From Streptomyces sp. TN58 (GTDB taxonomy: Bacteria; Actinomycetota; Actinomycetes; Streptomycetales; Streptomycetaceae), in NCBI RefSeq assembly GCF_001941845.1, contig NZ_CP018870.1, positions 6,424,001-6,488,000 on the forward strand: 64,000 bases of DNA, in the 5' to 3' direction. The notes below the pieces were generated by a model that ran no database searches, was not told where the DNA came from, and saw only the letters and a program-made list of their open reading frames with translations. This document shows positions 18,801 through 28,478 of this stretch, piece by piece (the stretch's first letter is position 1; every line of letters begins with the position of its first letter). Both the position numbers and the translations under genes were made by a program.

Positions 18801-18898
18801 TCGCGGGATCGGCGGTGGGCGTTCCCACCCCGGCCGACACCGTCCCGCTGACCCTGCGCCCCTTCCAGATCGTCACCCTCCGCCTCCGCCGCCCCTGA
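15866..18898 (+). CDS. Alpha-mannosidase, GH38
   Basis: 1010 residues, cytoplasmic (no signal peptide), the usual length for bacterial GH38 alpha-mannosidases. Zinc ligands are in GHAHIDSAWLWP (about 256-267) and the catalytic nucleophile Asp is in WLPDSFGY (about residue 371). The middle helical domain contains H-Q-F-H-D-I-L-P-G-S, a conserved GH38 segment, and the C-terminal half is beta-rich. It follows the ABC importer genes, so the imported sugar is probably an alpha-mannoside cut inside the cell. The last 26 bases overlap the 3' end of a gene on the other strand. Confidence 0.95.
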   Translation: MHDDRSITEHRLRRVLHERIRPAVHSSPLPLTVERWDAPGEPVPVAEGLAAPYEPCAPGDTWGPAWGTTWFKVTGTVPAAWAGRTVEAVLDLGFDRMMPGFQCEGLVHRADGTGIKALNPYNDWVRVADRAEGGERIEWYVEAAANPVLVDHRATYEGDLRTSGDRPLYRLARMDLTLFETEVWELVQDLDVLYELMTQLDTGDARRYEILRALGAALDAVDLSDVPGTAAAARAHLADVLAAPANASAHRISAVGHAHIDSAWLWPLRETVRKVARTVSNMVHLMDGHPDLVFAMSQAQQLDWIKTHRPELFERVKKKVADGQFVPVGGMWVESDTNMVGGEAMARQFLYGKKFFLDEFGIDTHNVWLPDSFGYTAAMPQLVRLSGSRWFLTQKICWSQVNDFPHHTFWWEGIDGSRVFTHFPPVDTYNSDLGGAQMAHAARNYREKGRGSRSLVPFGWGDGGGGPTREHLARARRQRDLEGSPRIEIERPDAFFEKARAEYEDAPVWAGELYLELHRGTYTSQAKTKQGNRRSESLLREAELWAATAAVRVPGYAYPYEDLERIWKTVLLHQFHDILPGSSIAWVHREARETYGRVAQELRDITLAAQRALAGEGTEELVFNCAPHARRGIPAGGAGRPAQPPEPVTVEERHGGGHVLANGLLVVEIDARGLVVSVHDLRARREAVAPGRAANLLQIHPDFPNMWDAWDVDEFYRNNVTDLDDLDGLDGLEVAESGPRSATVRVTRSFGRSRAVQQITLRAGAKTLDIVTDVDWHETEKFLKAAFPLDVKADRTASETQFGHVYRATHTNTSWEAAKFEICAHRWIHAEEPGWGVALLNDSTYGHDVTRDVRPDGGQTTTVRLSLLRAPRYPDPETDQGAHTLRFSLAPGAGIGDAVREGHALNLPERTVPGAGPVAPLLAVDSDAVVVEAVKLAEDRGGDVIVRLYESRGGRATATLTASFPITGAVESDLLERPLAGSAVGVPTPADTVPLTLRPFQIVTLRLRRP

Positions 18899-19676
18899 CC
18901 GCCCCGGCGGACCCCGGCCCGACCCCCTCGGGCCGGGACACCGCCGCCAGCGCGTCGCGCAGTGCCTGCAGGCGCTCGGTGGTCGGCGCCGGCGCCAGCC
19001 GGTCGAGCAGGTCGAGCAGGTCGAGCCCCTGGGCGGGGTCGACGCTCCCGTAGCTGTCGTGGTGCCCGCGCAGGACGGCACGGAAGACGGCGTGGTGGAG
19101 GGCGGGCACACGGGCGGCCGCCCGCAAGGTGGCGACCTTGTCGCCCCAGGGCACGGGGCCCGAGTGCTCCAGCACCCGCCGGGCCCGGCGCAGCAGGGGT
19201 TCCGGGGCGCCGGGCAGCAGCCGCTCGCGGTCGTCGCCCAGCACCTCGGCGAAGGCCTCGGCCGCGGTGGGGGCGTACTCGAACCAGTCGAACCAGAGCG
19301 AGCAGGTGATCGCCTCGTGCTCGCGCTCGGACTCCAGCCGGCGGCGGTAGCCGCCCCACAGCAGTTCCGCCGGTAGCGGACCCTGCGGGCCCAGGTGCGC
19401 GCTGTGGATCTGATGGGTCACCAGCGGATGCCACCCGAGCAGGTCCATGAGCCCGAGGGCCACCCGCAGCCGGCCCGGGACATCGAGCGAGTCGTCGGTG
19501 AAGGCGAGACAGCCGAGGTGGTCGCACACGTCCCGCGTCGTGAGCACCCGGGCCGGCGGCTCGGCGTCGTACCAGGTGTCCGGGCCGGTCTGCGTGACGC
19601 CGTCCTCGGCGAGCCAGCGCCGGGCCAGCTCTGCGTCGGACACGCCGTCGGGCGCGTGCCCGGGGGAGTCGGTCAT
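18873..19676 (-). CDS. Conserved-looking protein of unknown function
   Basis: About 267 residues from ATG 19676 (GTG 19685 is also in frame); no clear ribosome site, so possibly leaderless. No membrane segment. Visible features are W-Y-D-A-E-P-P-A-R, S-L-W-F-D-W-F-E-Y-A and a helical C-terminus with D-L-L-D-L-L-D-R-L, ending in a glycine tract. I do not recognise the family. It converges on the mannosidase gene with a 26-base overlap of coding 3' ends. Confidence 0.7.
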   Translation of the reverse strand: MTDSPGHAPDGVSDAELARRWLAEDGVTQTGPDTWYDAEPPARVLTTRDVCDHLGCLAFTDDSLDVPGRLRVALGLMDLLGWHPLVTHQIHSAHLGPQGPLPAELLWGGYRRRLESEREHEAITCSLWFDWFEYAPTAAEAFAEVLGDDRERLLPGAPEPLLRRARRVLEHSGPVPWGDKVATLRAAARVPALHHAVFRAVLRGHHDSYGSVDPAQGLDLLDLLDRLAPAPTTERLQALRDALAAVSRPEGVGPGSAGAVRGGGGGG

Positions 19677-19773
19677 CCGGCTCACGCTACGCGGGGCGGC
19701 GTGAACTCCGCCACAGGGGGGCGGGGCGCCCGGGCCCAGGAACGGGGAAAGGGGCCCCGCTGCCTCCCAGCTG

Positions 19774-19795
19774 GTTATGCACCTAGTTGCAAAAC
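19774..19795 (+). promoter_or_regulatory. Candidate MarR-type operator before the dienoyl-CoA reductase gene
   Basis: GTTATGCA (19774-19781) and TGCAAAAC (19788-19795) pair at 7 of 8 positions. The core TGCACCTAGTTGCA (19778-19791) is one base from a perfect palindrome and resembles sites bound by MarR-family proteins in actinomycetes. It lies 54-75 bases before the start codon. No MarR gene is nearby in the window. Confidence 0.5.
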
Positions 19796-19812
19796 CGCGT
19801 GCGGCTCGCTAG

Positions 19813-21882
<2,070 letters not shown>

Positions 21883-21891
21883 CCGAAAGGG

Positions 21892-21923
21892 GATTGTGGC
21901 GGTCCGGGCGGGCCGCCACAATC
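21892..21923 (+). terminator. 11-bp hairpin between the flavoprotein and thioesterase genes
   Basis: GATTGTGGCGG (21892-21902) and CCGCCACAATC (21913-21923) are exact reverse complements around a 10-base loop. It starts 9 bases after the flavoprotein stop. It covers the first possible GTG (21896) of the thioesterase frame, which is one reason to prefer the later start. It may be a partial terminator or an mRNA-end stabiliser. Confidence 0.6.
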
Positions 21924-21928
21924 TCCCG

Positions 21929-22342
21929 GTGACGTTCTCTCCCGCAGACGCAGACAAGATCCTCGCCGACAACTTCGCCCCCTGGGTGCTCGCCCTCGGA
22001 CTGACCGTCCAGGAGACCGGCGAGCGGCACGCCGTCCTGCGGCTGCCCTGGTCCGCGGAGCTCGCCCGCGACGGCGGCGGCCTCTCCGGTCAGGCCATGA
22101 TGGCCGCCGCCGACACCGCCACCGTCATCGCGATCTCCGCCGCGCGCGGCGGGTACGGCCCGATGACCACCGTCCAGCAGTCGACGAGCTTCCAGCGCCC
22201 GGTCGTCGACGCCGACGTACTGATCCACGTACGGGTCACCAAGCTCGGCAGGCGCATGGCCTTCGCCGACATCACCCTGACCCCCGAAGGCGCCGGCGAA
22301 CCGGCCGCCACGGCCTCCACCGTCTACGCCCTGCTCGGCTGA
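21929..22342 (+). CDS. PaaI-like hotdog thioesterase
   Basis: 137 residues from GTG 21929; GTG 21896 would add 11 residues but lies inside the hairpin. The hotdog fold is suggested by G-L-S-G-Q-A-M-M-A-A-A-D-T-A-T-V-I-A (the long central helix with an Asp) and the following T-T-V-Q-Q-S-T-S-F strand. Expected to hydrolyse an acyl-CoA. No clear ribosome site precedes either start. Confidence 0.8.
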   Translation: MTFSPADADKILADNFAPWVLALGLTVQETGERHAVLRLPWSAELARDGGGLSGQAMMAAADTATVIAISAARGGYGPMTTVQQSTSFQRPVVDADVLIHVRVTKLGRRMAFADITLTPEGAGEPAATASTVYALLG

Positions 22343-22362
22343 CGGCCCCCGCCGCACGCGCG

Positions 22363-22413
22363 GACGCCCCCTGCCCCGGCCGCCTGGATCCGGCGGCCGG
22401 GGCAGGGGGCGTC
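22363..22413. terminator. Bidirectional terminator, perfect 21-bp stem
   Basis: The arms 22363-22383 and 22393-22413 are exact reverse complements (beginning GACGCCCCCTGCCCC) around a 9-base loop. It lies between two converging genes, the thioesterase and the secreted aminopeptidase, and can serve both. Confidence 0.9.
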
Positions 22414-22439
22414 GTCCCGGGCCGGACTCCCGGCCCGGA

Positions 22440-24014
22440 TCAGAACCGCCCGGGAGCCCCCGGGAGGGGCACCGGACCGGAACGGCCCGAACCGCGCTTC
22501 CCGGCCGCGTCCGCCGGCGGGTTCTGGCAGGTCACGTCCTGGGCGGGCAGCCGGCCCGTGGCCAGGTACGCGTTCACCGGGGCGTTGGCGCAGGAGGCGG
22601 CGTCGAAGAGGTACACGCCGTGCCCCTCACCGCCGCCCGCCAGCACCATCCGCGAGCCCTTGAGCGCCCGGTGCAGGCCCTGGCCGCTGGTCAGCGGGGT
22701 CTGCGAGTCCCACTCGTTCTGCACCGTCAGCACGTTCGCCTTCTTGTGCATCGGCGTCGCCGACTCCGCCGGCCGGTCCCAGAAGGCGCACGGCTTGATG
22801 TTGGACGCGAAGTCCCCGTACAGCGGGTACCTGGCCTTGTCCTTCGCCGCGTCGCGCTCGTACTGCTCGGTGTAGCGGGGCCAGCTGCCGGTGTCCCCGC
22901 AGACCACGGCCCAGAAGACGGCCGTGCCGTTGTCCGGGGCGGGCTGCTCCGCCGCCCGGCCGAGCAGCTGCAGCTTCAGCCCCCGCACGTCCGTGCCCGC
23001 CGCCTGCGGCCTGCCCTCGGCCGCGGCCTTCAGGGCCGCGATCAGCGGCGTGGCCTGCGCCGGGTAGAAGAACACCCCGCGCGCGGACCGGATCATGTCC
23101 CCGGTGACCTTCGTGCCCTCGAAGTCGATCGGCTCGCGGTCCGCGCGCTCCACCAGCCCCCAGAACGTGGCGGAGACCTCCGCGGGGTCGTCACCGAGCC
23201 CGAACTCGCCCGACCGCTGCGCCGCCCACCGCGTCCACCGCGCGAAGGCGGGCTCGGCCTCGGTGGCCCACACCTGGATCATCCCGCGCCAGATCCGCTG
23301 CGGGTCCACCCCGCTGTCGAGCACGAAGCGGTCGGTGCGCTCCGGGTACATCTGCGAGTACACCGCGCCCAGATAGGTCCCGTACGAGTAGCCCAGATAC
23401 GAGATCTTCCCCTCGCCCAGCACCGCGCGGATGGTGTCCATGTCGCGCGCCGTGTTGCGGGTGGTGATGTGGGGGAGTACCGCGCCGGACTTCTCACGGC
23501 ACTTGTCGGCGACGGTGCGCGCCCATGCCACGTCGGAGGGGAAGGTCTCGGCACGGTAGGGGCGGTCGAAGTGCTGCTCGGCGTCCTCCAGCCCGCAGGT
23601 GATGGGGCTGCTGCCACCGACCCCGCGGGGGTCGAAGCCGATCAGGTCGTAGCCCTCCCGTACCTCTTTGGGCATCAACCCGTCCATCAGCAGCGGCAGA
23701 TCGAGACCGGAGCCGCCGGGGCCGCCCGGGTTCAGCAGCAGGACGCCGTGCCGCTTGGCCGGGTTCTCGCTCTTCATCCGGGACATCGCGATGTCGATCG
23801 TGGGGCCCTCGGGGCGCCTGTAGTCGAGCGGGACCCTGATCGTGGCGCACTCGTACGAGGCCGGCTGCTCGGGGCTGCACCGCTGCCATGCGGGCTTCTG
23901 CCGGAGGTGCTCGGCCGCGGGGGCCGCAGCCGCCTGCGCCGAGGCCAGCAGGGGGACGGTGGTGGCGATGAGTCCGGCGGTGGCGAGCAGTGGTGTGAGG
24001 TGTTTCAGGCGCAC
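22440..24014 (-). CDS. Secreted alpha/beta hydrolase, tripeptidyl aminopeptidase family (Tap/SlpD/SlpE-like)
   Basis: 524 residues from GTG 24014 with AAAGGA 10 bases upstream. Signal peptide about 1-30. The catalytic Ser is in LGYSYGTYLGA, after L-L-N-P-G-G-P-G-G-S-G oxyanion loop residues. The Asp is probably in N-E-W-D-S-Q-T-P and the His in G-E-G-H-G-V-Y. Related Streptomyces enzymes release tripeptides from secreted proteins, and two C-terminal cysteines pair in the family. Monocistronic. Confidence 0.9.
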   Translation of the reverse strand: MRLKHLTPLLATAGLIATTVPLLASAQAAAAPAAEHLRQKPAWQRCSPEQPASYECATIRVPLDYRRPEGPTIDIAMSRMKSENPAKRHGVLLLNPGGPGGSGLDLPLLMDGLMPKEVREGYDLIGFDPRGVGGSSPITCGLEDAEQHFDRPYRAETFPSDVAWARTVADKCREKSGAVLPHITTRNTARDMDTIRAVLGEGKISYLGYSYGTYLGAVYSQMYPERTDRFVLDSGVDPQRIWRGMIQVWATEAEPAFARWTRWAAQRSGEFGLGDDPAEVSATFWGLVERADREPIDFEGTKVTGDMIRSARGVFFYPAQATPLIAALKAAAEGRPQAAGTDVRGLKLQLLGRAAEQPAPDNGTAVFWAVVCGDTGSWPRYTEQYERDAAKDKARYPLYGDFASNIKPCAFWDRPAESATPMHKKANVLTVQNEWDSQTPLTSGQGLHRALKGSRMVLAGGGEGHGVYLFDAASCANAPVNAYLATGRLPAQDVTCQNPPADAAGKRGSGRSGPVPLPGAPGRF

Positions 24015-24169
24015 GGAGCCAGTCCTTTCGGAGGAAGTCGCGTACACCTCAAGCCTGTTGGACAGGAAGGCTCGGCGGAATCATCCCGAAGGGCCGAGCC
24101 GTGTGCTCCTCGCGAATGAGCCGGTATCAGGACAATGGCCGACGCGCCGTCATCGCGCCGGCCGCCAAC

Positions 24170-24748
24170 TCAGCTGCCCACGGCGGGAGTCGGCTGGTGG
24201 CCGGTGTGCTCGGAGGGCGTCGCGGCGCCGGAGGGAGCGGTGTGCCCGGGGCCGGTGTGCCCGGAGGAGGAGCCGCCGCCGTGCTCGGTACCGGTCTCCA
24301 CGGATCCGCCGAGCCGTTCGCGCAGCGCGTTGAGAGCGTCCGCCGACTGGGTGGTGACGACCCACCGGTCGCCCACCAGGTAGACCCCGCCGTACGCCCG
24401 GGCCTCGTCCAGCCAGGCGCGCAGCCCCTGCTGGGCGGCGAACGTGGCCATGCGGAAGGCGCCCTGAGCGGTCTGGCAGCCGCCCTGCCGCAACTCGTCC
24501 GCCTCCACGCCCACTTCGGCGGTGCAGCCGATGGCCGTGGCGATCTCCTCGATCGAGATGCCGGGAGCGGCCGGAGTGGCAGGGGCGGTCGGTGTGGCCG
24601 GGGCGTCCGCGGCGGCCTCCTTCGCCGAGCCGGCCGGCGAGGTGGTGTCGCCCGCGCACCCCCCGCACAGCAGCACGGCGGCGCACACCGCGGCGGCGGC
24701 CGCGAGCGACGGGCGGATCCGGTGGGCGGGGCGGGCTGTGGACGGCAT
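24170..24748 (-). CDS. Putative lipoprotein of unknown function
   Basis: 192 residues. The N-terminus is basic, then hydrophobic, ending L-L-C-G-G-C-A-G, which allows lipidation, although the position -3 residue is a Cys rather than the usual Leu. A T/P/A-rich linker follows, then a domain of about 75 residues with two cysteines (A-I-G-C-T-A-E and G-G-C-Q-T-A) and V-G-D-R-W-V-V-T-T. The last 35 residues are rich in G, H, S and T. Family not recognised. Confidence 0.72.
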   Translation of the reverse strand: MPSTARPAHRIRPSLAAAAAVCAAVLLCGGCAGDTTSPAGSAKEAAADAPATPTAPATPAAPGISIEEIATAIGCTAEVGVEADELRQGGCQTAQGAFRMATFAAQQGLRAWLDEARAYGGVYLVGDRWVVTTQSADALNALRERLGGSVETGTEHGGGSSSGHTGPGHTAPSGAATPSEHTGHQPTPAVGS

Positions 24749-24780
24749 GGAGACCTCGCGGGCTGATCGGGAAAAGGAGT

Positions 24781-24816
24781 CGTGGTGCCCGGGAGGGGAG
24801 GGGCCCGGGCACCACG
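24781..24816 (-). terminator. Perfect 13-bp hairpin after the repeat lipoprotein gene
   Basis: CGTGGTGCCCGGG (24781-24793) and CCCGGGCACCACG (24804-24816) are exact reverse complements with a 10-base G-rich loop. It lies 70 bases past the stop of the minus-strand lipoprotein gene at 24887. Confidence 0.8.
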
Positions 24817-24886
24817 CGTCTTTCGGGGGTGTCGTACTGCTTCAGTGGAACGGGGAGCCCATGGGGGCGGGCCGGCCGTCCCGGCC

Positions 24887-25906
24887 TCAGCCGGTGGCCG
24901 TCACCTTCTTGCCCTTGTCGGACACCGCGAACCAGACGCCCTGCTTGCCCTGTCCGTTGATGTCACCCGGCTCCTTGTCGCCGGTGAAGGTGTACATCGG
25001 CCAGCAGTCGATCGTCAGCTGTTCGGTGCCGTCAGGCCGCTTGAACGTGCCCACCAATTCGGCGGGAATTCCCTTCACCAATTCCTTGTCCACAGCCGAG
25101 ACGGGCTTCCACGTATTGAGGCAGGCGCCCAGGCAGTTCGTCTTCATCGGCCATGCGCTGTCCTTGTCGAACCGGTAGAGCGTGCGGCCCTCCGCGTCCG
25201 AGAGGATGGGGCCGAGCTTGGTGTTCCGGTTGACGCCGATCGGGTCCGCCTTCGCCTGCTCCTGCCCGCCGGCCTGGCCCGCGCCGGAGCCCGCACCCGC
25301 ACCGCCGCCCGCGCTCGGGTCGGCACCGGAGCCCGCACCGCCGCCGGCCTTGGCGGGCTTGCCGTCCGGGGCCAGGACGTGCCAGGTGCCGCCGACGCCC
25401 TCACCGAGGGTGTCGCCCGCCTTGGTGTCCTTCGCGTAGCGGTACACCGGCCAGCCGTCCAGCGTCAACTGCTTGGTCCCATCAGCCCGTTCGACGGATC
25501 CGAGCAGGGTCTTGTCGATGCCCTCACCGGCCGAGGCGTCGTCCGCGGGGACGGCCGGCCAGGCAGTGGCGCAGTCGCCCTCACAGTTGGACTTCGGGGG
25601 CTTGGGGGTGTCCTTGTCGAACCGGTAGAGCGTGAAGCCCGCGCTGTCGGTGACCGTCGATCCGAGCTCCGTGGACGCCCTGACCTTCAGCTCCCCGGCC
25701 GGGCCGGCCTTGACGCTGTCGGCCGCCGGGACCGCGCCCGAACCGCCTCCGTATCCGTCGTAGCCGGAGCCCGCCTGTTTGCTGTCGCCCACCGGCTGGA
25801 CCGAATCACCCTTTCCCGCGGAGTTGTCGCCCCCACCACAGGCGGCGGTCAGCATCAATACCGCGACGGCCGACCCGGCGAATACTCCACGACGCATCTT
25901 CTTCAC
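24887..25906 (-). CDS. SCO0930-like lipoprotein with secreted repeats (PF03640 type)
   Basis: 339 residues. Lipobox L-T-A-A-C-G near residue 23. After a G/S-rich linker come four repeats in two pairs: T-V-T-D-S-A-G-F-T-L-Y-R-F-D-K-D and L-S-D-A-E-G-R-T-L-Y-R-F-D-K-D, each followed by an N-C-x-G-x-C unit (N-C-E-G-D-C, N-C-L-G-A-C) and then a G-W-P-V-Y or C-W-P-M-Y half. A glycine-rich spacer separates the pairs. The function of this repeat is not established. It lies 128 bases downstream of a NuoF-like gene and a cytochrome-like gene on the same strand, which suggests a redox role outside the membrane. Confidence 0.9.
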   Translation of the reverse strand: MKKMRRGVFAGSAVAVLMLTAACGGGDNSAGKGDSVQPVGDSKQAGSGYDGYGGGSGAVPAADSVKAGPAGELKVRASTELGSTVTDSAGFTLYRFDKDTPKPPKSNCEGDCATAWPAVPADDASAGEGIDKTLLGSVERADGTKQLTLDGWPVYRYAKDTKAGDTLGEGVGGTWHVLAPDGKPAKAGGGAGSGADPSAGGGAGAGSGAGQAGGQEQAKADPIGVNRNTKLGPILSDAEGRTLYRFDKDSAWPMKTNCLGACLNTWKPVSAVDKELVKGIPAELVGTFKRPDGTEQLTIDCWPMYTFTGDKEPGDINGQGKQGVWFAVSDKGKKVTATG

Positions 25907-26034
25907 GATCTCTCCTTCGAGTCAGGATTCGCGTTCTCGTGCCTTGGGTAATTTCTACGGGGCCAGTGGCGGACTATGTCGATCTCCTTGGGAATTTGTC
26001 AGATCGCGCCAACATTGAACCGGGGGAAGTTGGT

Positions 26035-27483
26035 TCAGTCCTGCATACGCAGCGCCAGCGCCGGGCACCGGCGCACCGCGCGCTGCGCCTTCTGCCGCAG
26101 CTGCGCGGGCACGGGCATCGAAGCCTGGGACGGGTATCCGTCCGCGTCGAGCCGTACGACGTCCGGGAGGATGTCCACGCACAGCCCGTGGCCCCTGCAC
26201 AGGGTCCAGTCCACCACCAGCCGCTCCTCCGGGGTCTCCTCCTTCGGCAGGGGCAGTGCCCCCACCACCCGCCGGCCGCAGCCGCTGCCGAGCGCGTGGT
26301 CGCGGAACTCGTCCGGGAACGCCGCGAGCGCCGAGGCCACGAAGGCCGCGGTCCCGTCCGGATGGCTGCACGCGCCGCGGCGCCGTACCACCTTCATCCG
26401 GGCTTCGATGGTTTCCAGAGCCGTTCTGCCCCCGCCCCTGACCGCGTCCTCCAGTACGTCGGCCAGCGCGGGCAGCCCCCGGAAGCAGGGGCCGCACTGG
26501 CCGGCGGTCTCGTCCGCCATCCACCGGGCCACCTTGGCCACCTCACCGGCCGGGCAGGTGTCCTCCGGCAGGGGCAGCACCGCGCCCGCGCCCAGGACCG
26601 CGTCGAAGGCAGCGAGGGATCCGCGGGAGAGATCGGCGATGCGCGCCGACCCCGGATCCAGCCATTTGCCGTGGTAGCCGCCCACCAGGACACCCTGGCC
26701 CGGATCGAGGCCGCACAGTTCCAGCACGTACGCCAGTGAGGTGCCCAGGGGAGCCTCGACGACCGTCTTGCCGGCGATGGTCAGCATGACGGTGCCGGGC
26801 TCGGACGGCAGGCCGACGGACCGGTAGTCCAGCGCGCCGAGCCGTGCCGCGACGGCGAGCTGGGCGTAGGTCTCGGTGTTCGAGAACAGGGTGGGCAGGC
26901 CGCCCAGGCCCCGCTCGCTCGTCCGGATCTTCTGCCCCGACGGCAGCGTCGGCCCGCCGTTCAGGCCGTTCACCATGGAGGTGCTCTCACCTGTCACGAA
27001 GCGTTCGGGCAGAGCCTGTACGCGCACCTGGCGGCCGGCGGGTCCGCGCTCGGCGACGGCCGCGCGGAGCGACTGCTCCACGTCGGGCCGGGTGACACCC
27101 ACCACGACGTCCTCGGCGCCGATCGCCGCAGCGGCCAGCAGGGCCCCGTCGAGCACCAGGTGCGGGACGTGCAGCAGCAGCGCCTTGTCCTTGAGGCAAC
27201 TGGGCTCGCCCTCACTGGCGTTGACGACGACAGCGGTCCCCGCGTCGCGGCCGGCCGCGCTCATGACGGCGCGCAGCTTCCGGGCGAAGGGGAACCCGGC
27301 TCCGCCGCGTCCCCGCAGGTCGATGTTCTCGGCGAGGTCGACGAGCTCGTCCGGCCGGTAGCGCGGCATCGATCCGTGCGTGGTCAGATGCGCCACACGG
27401 TCCAGCCGGGGCGCCTGGTCGAGGCCGGCCAGCAGTCTGGGAGCGCCCACACAGCCGAGGCTTGGGCGCGGGAAGCCGCTCAC
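26035..27483 (-). CDS. NuoF-like NADH dehydrogenase flavoprotein fused to a ferredoxin
   Basis: 482 residues from GTG 27483, which overlaps the stop of the upstream gene (GTGA). The N-terminal part matches the 51-kDa subunit of complex I: the FMN/NADH glycine loop is L-R-G-R-G-G-A-G-F-P-F-A-R-K-L, the SLBB-like part follows, and the iron-sulfur region reads G-Q-C-G-P-C-F-R-G with a later G-A-C-S-H-P. The last 70 residues are a small ferredoxin (L-C-R-G-H-G-L-C-V-D-I-L-P and R-R-C-P-A-L-A-L). It probably takes electrons from NAD(P)H and passes them through the ferredoxin domain to the coupled membrane protein. Confidence 0.88.
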   Translation of the reverse strand: MSGFPRPSLGCVGAPRLLAGLDQAPRLDRVAHLTTHGSMPRYRPDELVDLAENIDLRGRGGAGFPFARKLRAVMSAAGRDAGTAVVVNASEGEPSCLKDKALLLHVPHLVLDGALLAAAAIGAEDVVVGVTRPDVEQSLRAAVAERGPAGRQVRVQALPERFVTGESTSMVNGLNGGPTLPSGQKIRTSERGLGGLPTLFSNTETYAQLAVAARLGALDYRSVGLPSEPGTVMLTIAGKTVVEAPLGTSLAYVLELCGLDPGQGVLVGGYHGKWLDPGSARIADLSRGSLAAFDAVLGAGAVLPLPEDTCPAGEVAKVARWMADETAGQCGPCFRGLPALADVLEDAVRGGGRTALETIEARMKVVRRRGACSHPDGTAAFVASALAAFPDEFRDHALGSGCGRRVVGALPLPKEETPEERLVVDWTLCRGHGLCVDILPDVVRLDADGYPSQASMPVPAQLRQKAQRAVRRCPALALRMQD

Positions 27484-28478
27484 AGCCGCCACTCCCGGGT
27501 GGCGAACTGGTCGCCGTCCACACCGGTGCCGCCGCCCATGCCCCGGCCGGCGTCCATGTAGGCGCCGGCCGGGTCCGCCGCGTACACGGCCGTCAGAGCG
27601 GGACCGTCGTCCGACGGCGGAGCGGCCGGACCGGTGAACTTCTCCCGGGAGCTCGACGCCCGCGCGCGCGGTTCACGCCGCGGCCGGGGGACGGCGGCCA
27701 CGACGGGCTGCTGCGCAACGCCTGCCACGCCGGGGATGCCCACCGGCTCCTCGGCCATCCTGGCCTTGACGCGGAAGGCGAGCACGGCCGCGACGCCGAG
27801 CAGGCACAGGCCGTACGACACCGTGACATAGAGGTCGGCGGCGCGCCCCGCCTTCAACCCGTGGACCAGCGAGGCACCCCACGCGGGGTAGGCGGCGAAG
27901 TGCAGGGCACGCCACCACAGGGACCGGCCGTTGGTGGCGAACACGCTGCGCACCGCGCCGGAGACCGCGACGGCGACGAAGAGGTATCCGGCCAGGCTGC
28001 CGAGCCCGACCAGCACCGGCTGCCCGACGTCGGTGAACGGCAGCGCCGCGGCGGACGCGCTCGTCCGCTGTTCCGCGACCTTCACCCAGATGTGCAGGGC
28101 CAGGAAGCCCAGGCCGGACACGGCGAGACCGCGGTGCACGCCCTGAGCCAGCAGCCGGTGGCCCGACTTCAGCAACAGCCGGTCGGTGGAGACCACTCCC
28201 CACAGGACCGTCGAGGTGAGCGAGACGAGCGAGAGCACGCCCGCCCCGAAGTCGAGGAACTCCCACAACTGGGAGAAGGCGCCGGCGCGGGCGGCCACGG
28301 TGACGGAGGCGATGGCCGCGCCGACGGCGCAGATGGCGCCCGGACTCATCCGTCCGGACGTGGGCAGGAGTGAGGGCCGCCGAACGGCCCTCCGTCCGGC
28401 GGTCGGAGCCGATGCCGCGTGTCGGCTCTTACGGCGGGCCCTGTGTGGGCGAGGCATGTGCGGCTGGGGCAAGGGCAT
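27480..28478 (-). CDS. Ferric-reductase-like / cytochrome-b-type transmembrane protein
   Basis: 332 residues from ATG 28478 with AGGAG 6 bases upstream; the same frame stays open far upstream but that part is not coding. After a basic N-terminus there are about six membrane segments. Histidines likely to hold haem lie in G-V-H-R-G-L-A-V, A-L-H-I-W-V-K, A-L-H-F-A-A-Y and L-V-H-G-L-K, as in the ferric reductase transmembrane family. A long polar tail follows (about 100 residues, R/P-rich then D/G-rich). First gene of the NuoF-like/lipoprotein operon and translationally coupled to it. Confidence 0.85.
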   Translation of the reverse strand: MPLPQPHMPRPHRARRKSRHAASAPTAGRRAVRRPSLLPTSGRMSPGAICAVGAAIASVTVAARAGAFSQLWEFLDFGAGVLSLVSLTSTVLWGVVSTDRLLLKSGHRLLAQGVHRGLAVSGLGFLALHIWVKVAEQRTSASAAALPFTDVGQPVLVGLGSLAGYLFVAVAVSGAVRSVFATNGRSLWWRALHFAAYPAWGASLVHGLKAGRAADLYVTVSYGLCLLGVAAVLAFRVKARMAEEPVGIPGVAGVAQQPVVAAVPRPRREPRARASSSREKFTGPAAPPSDDGPALTAVYAADPAGAYMDAGRGMGGGTGVDGDQFATREWRL

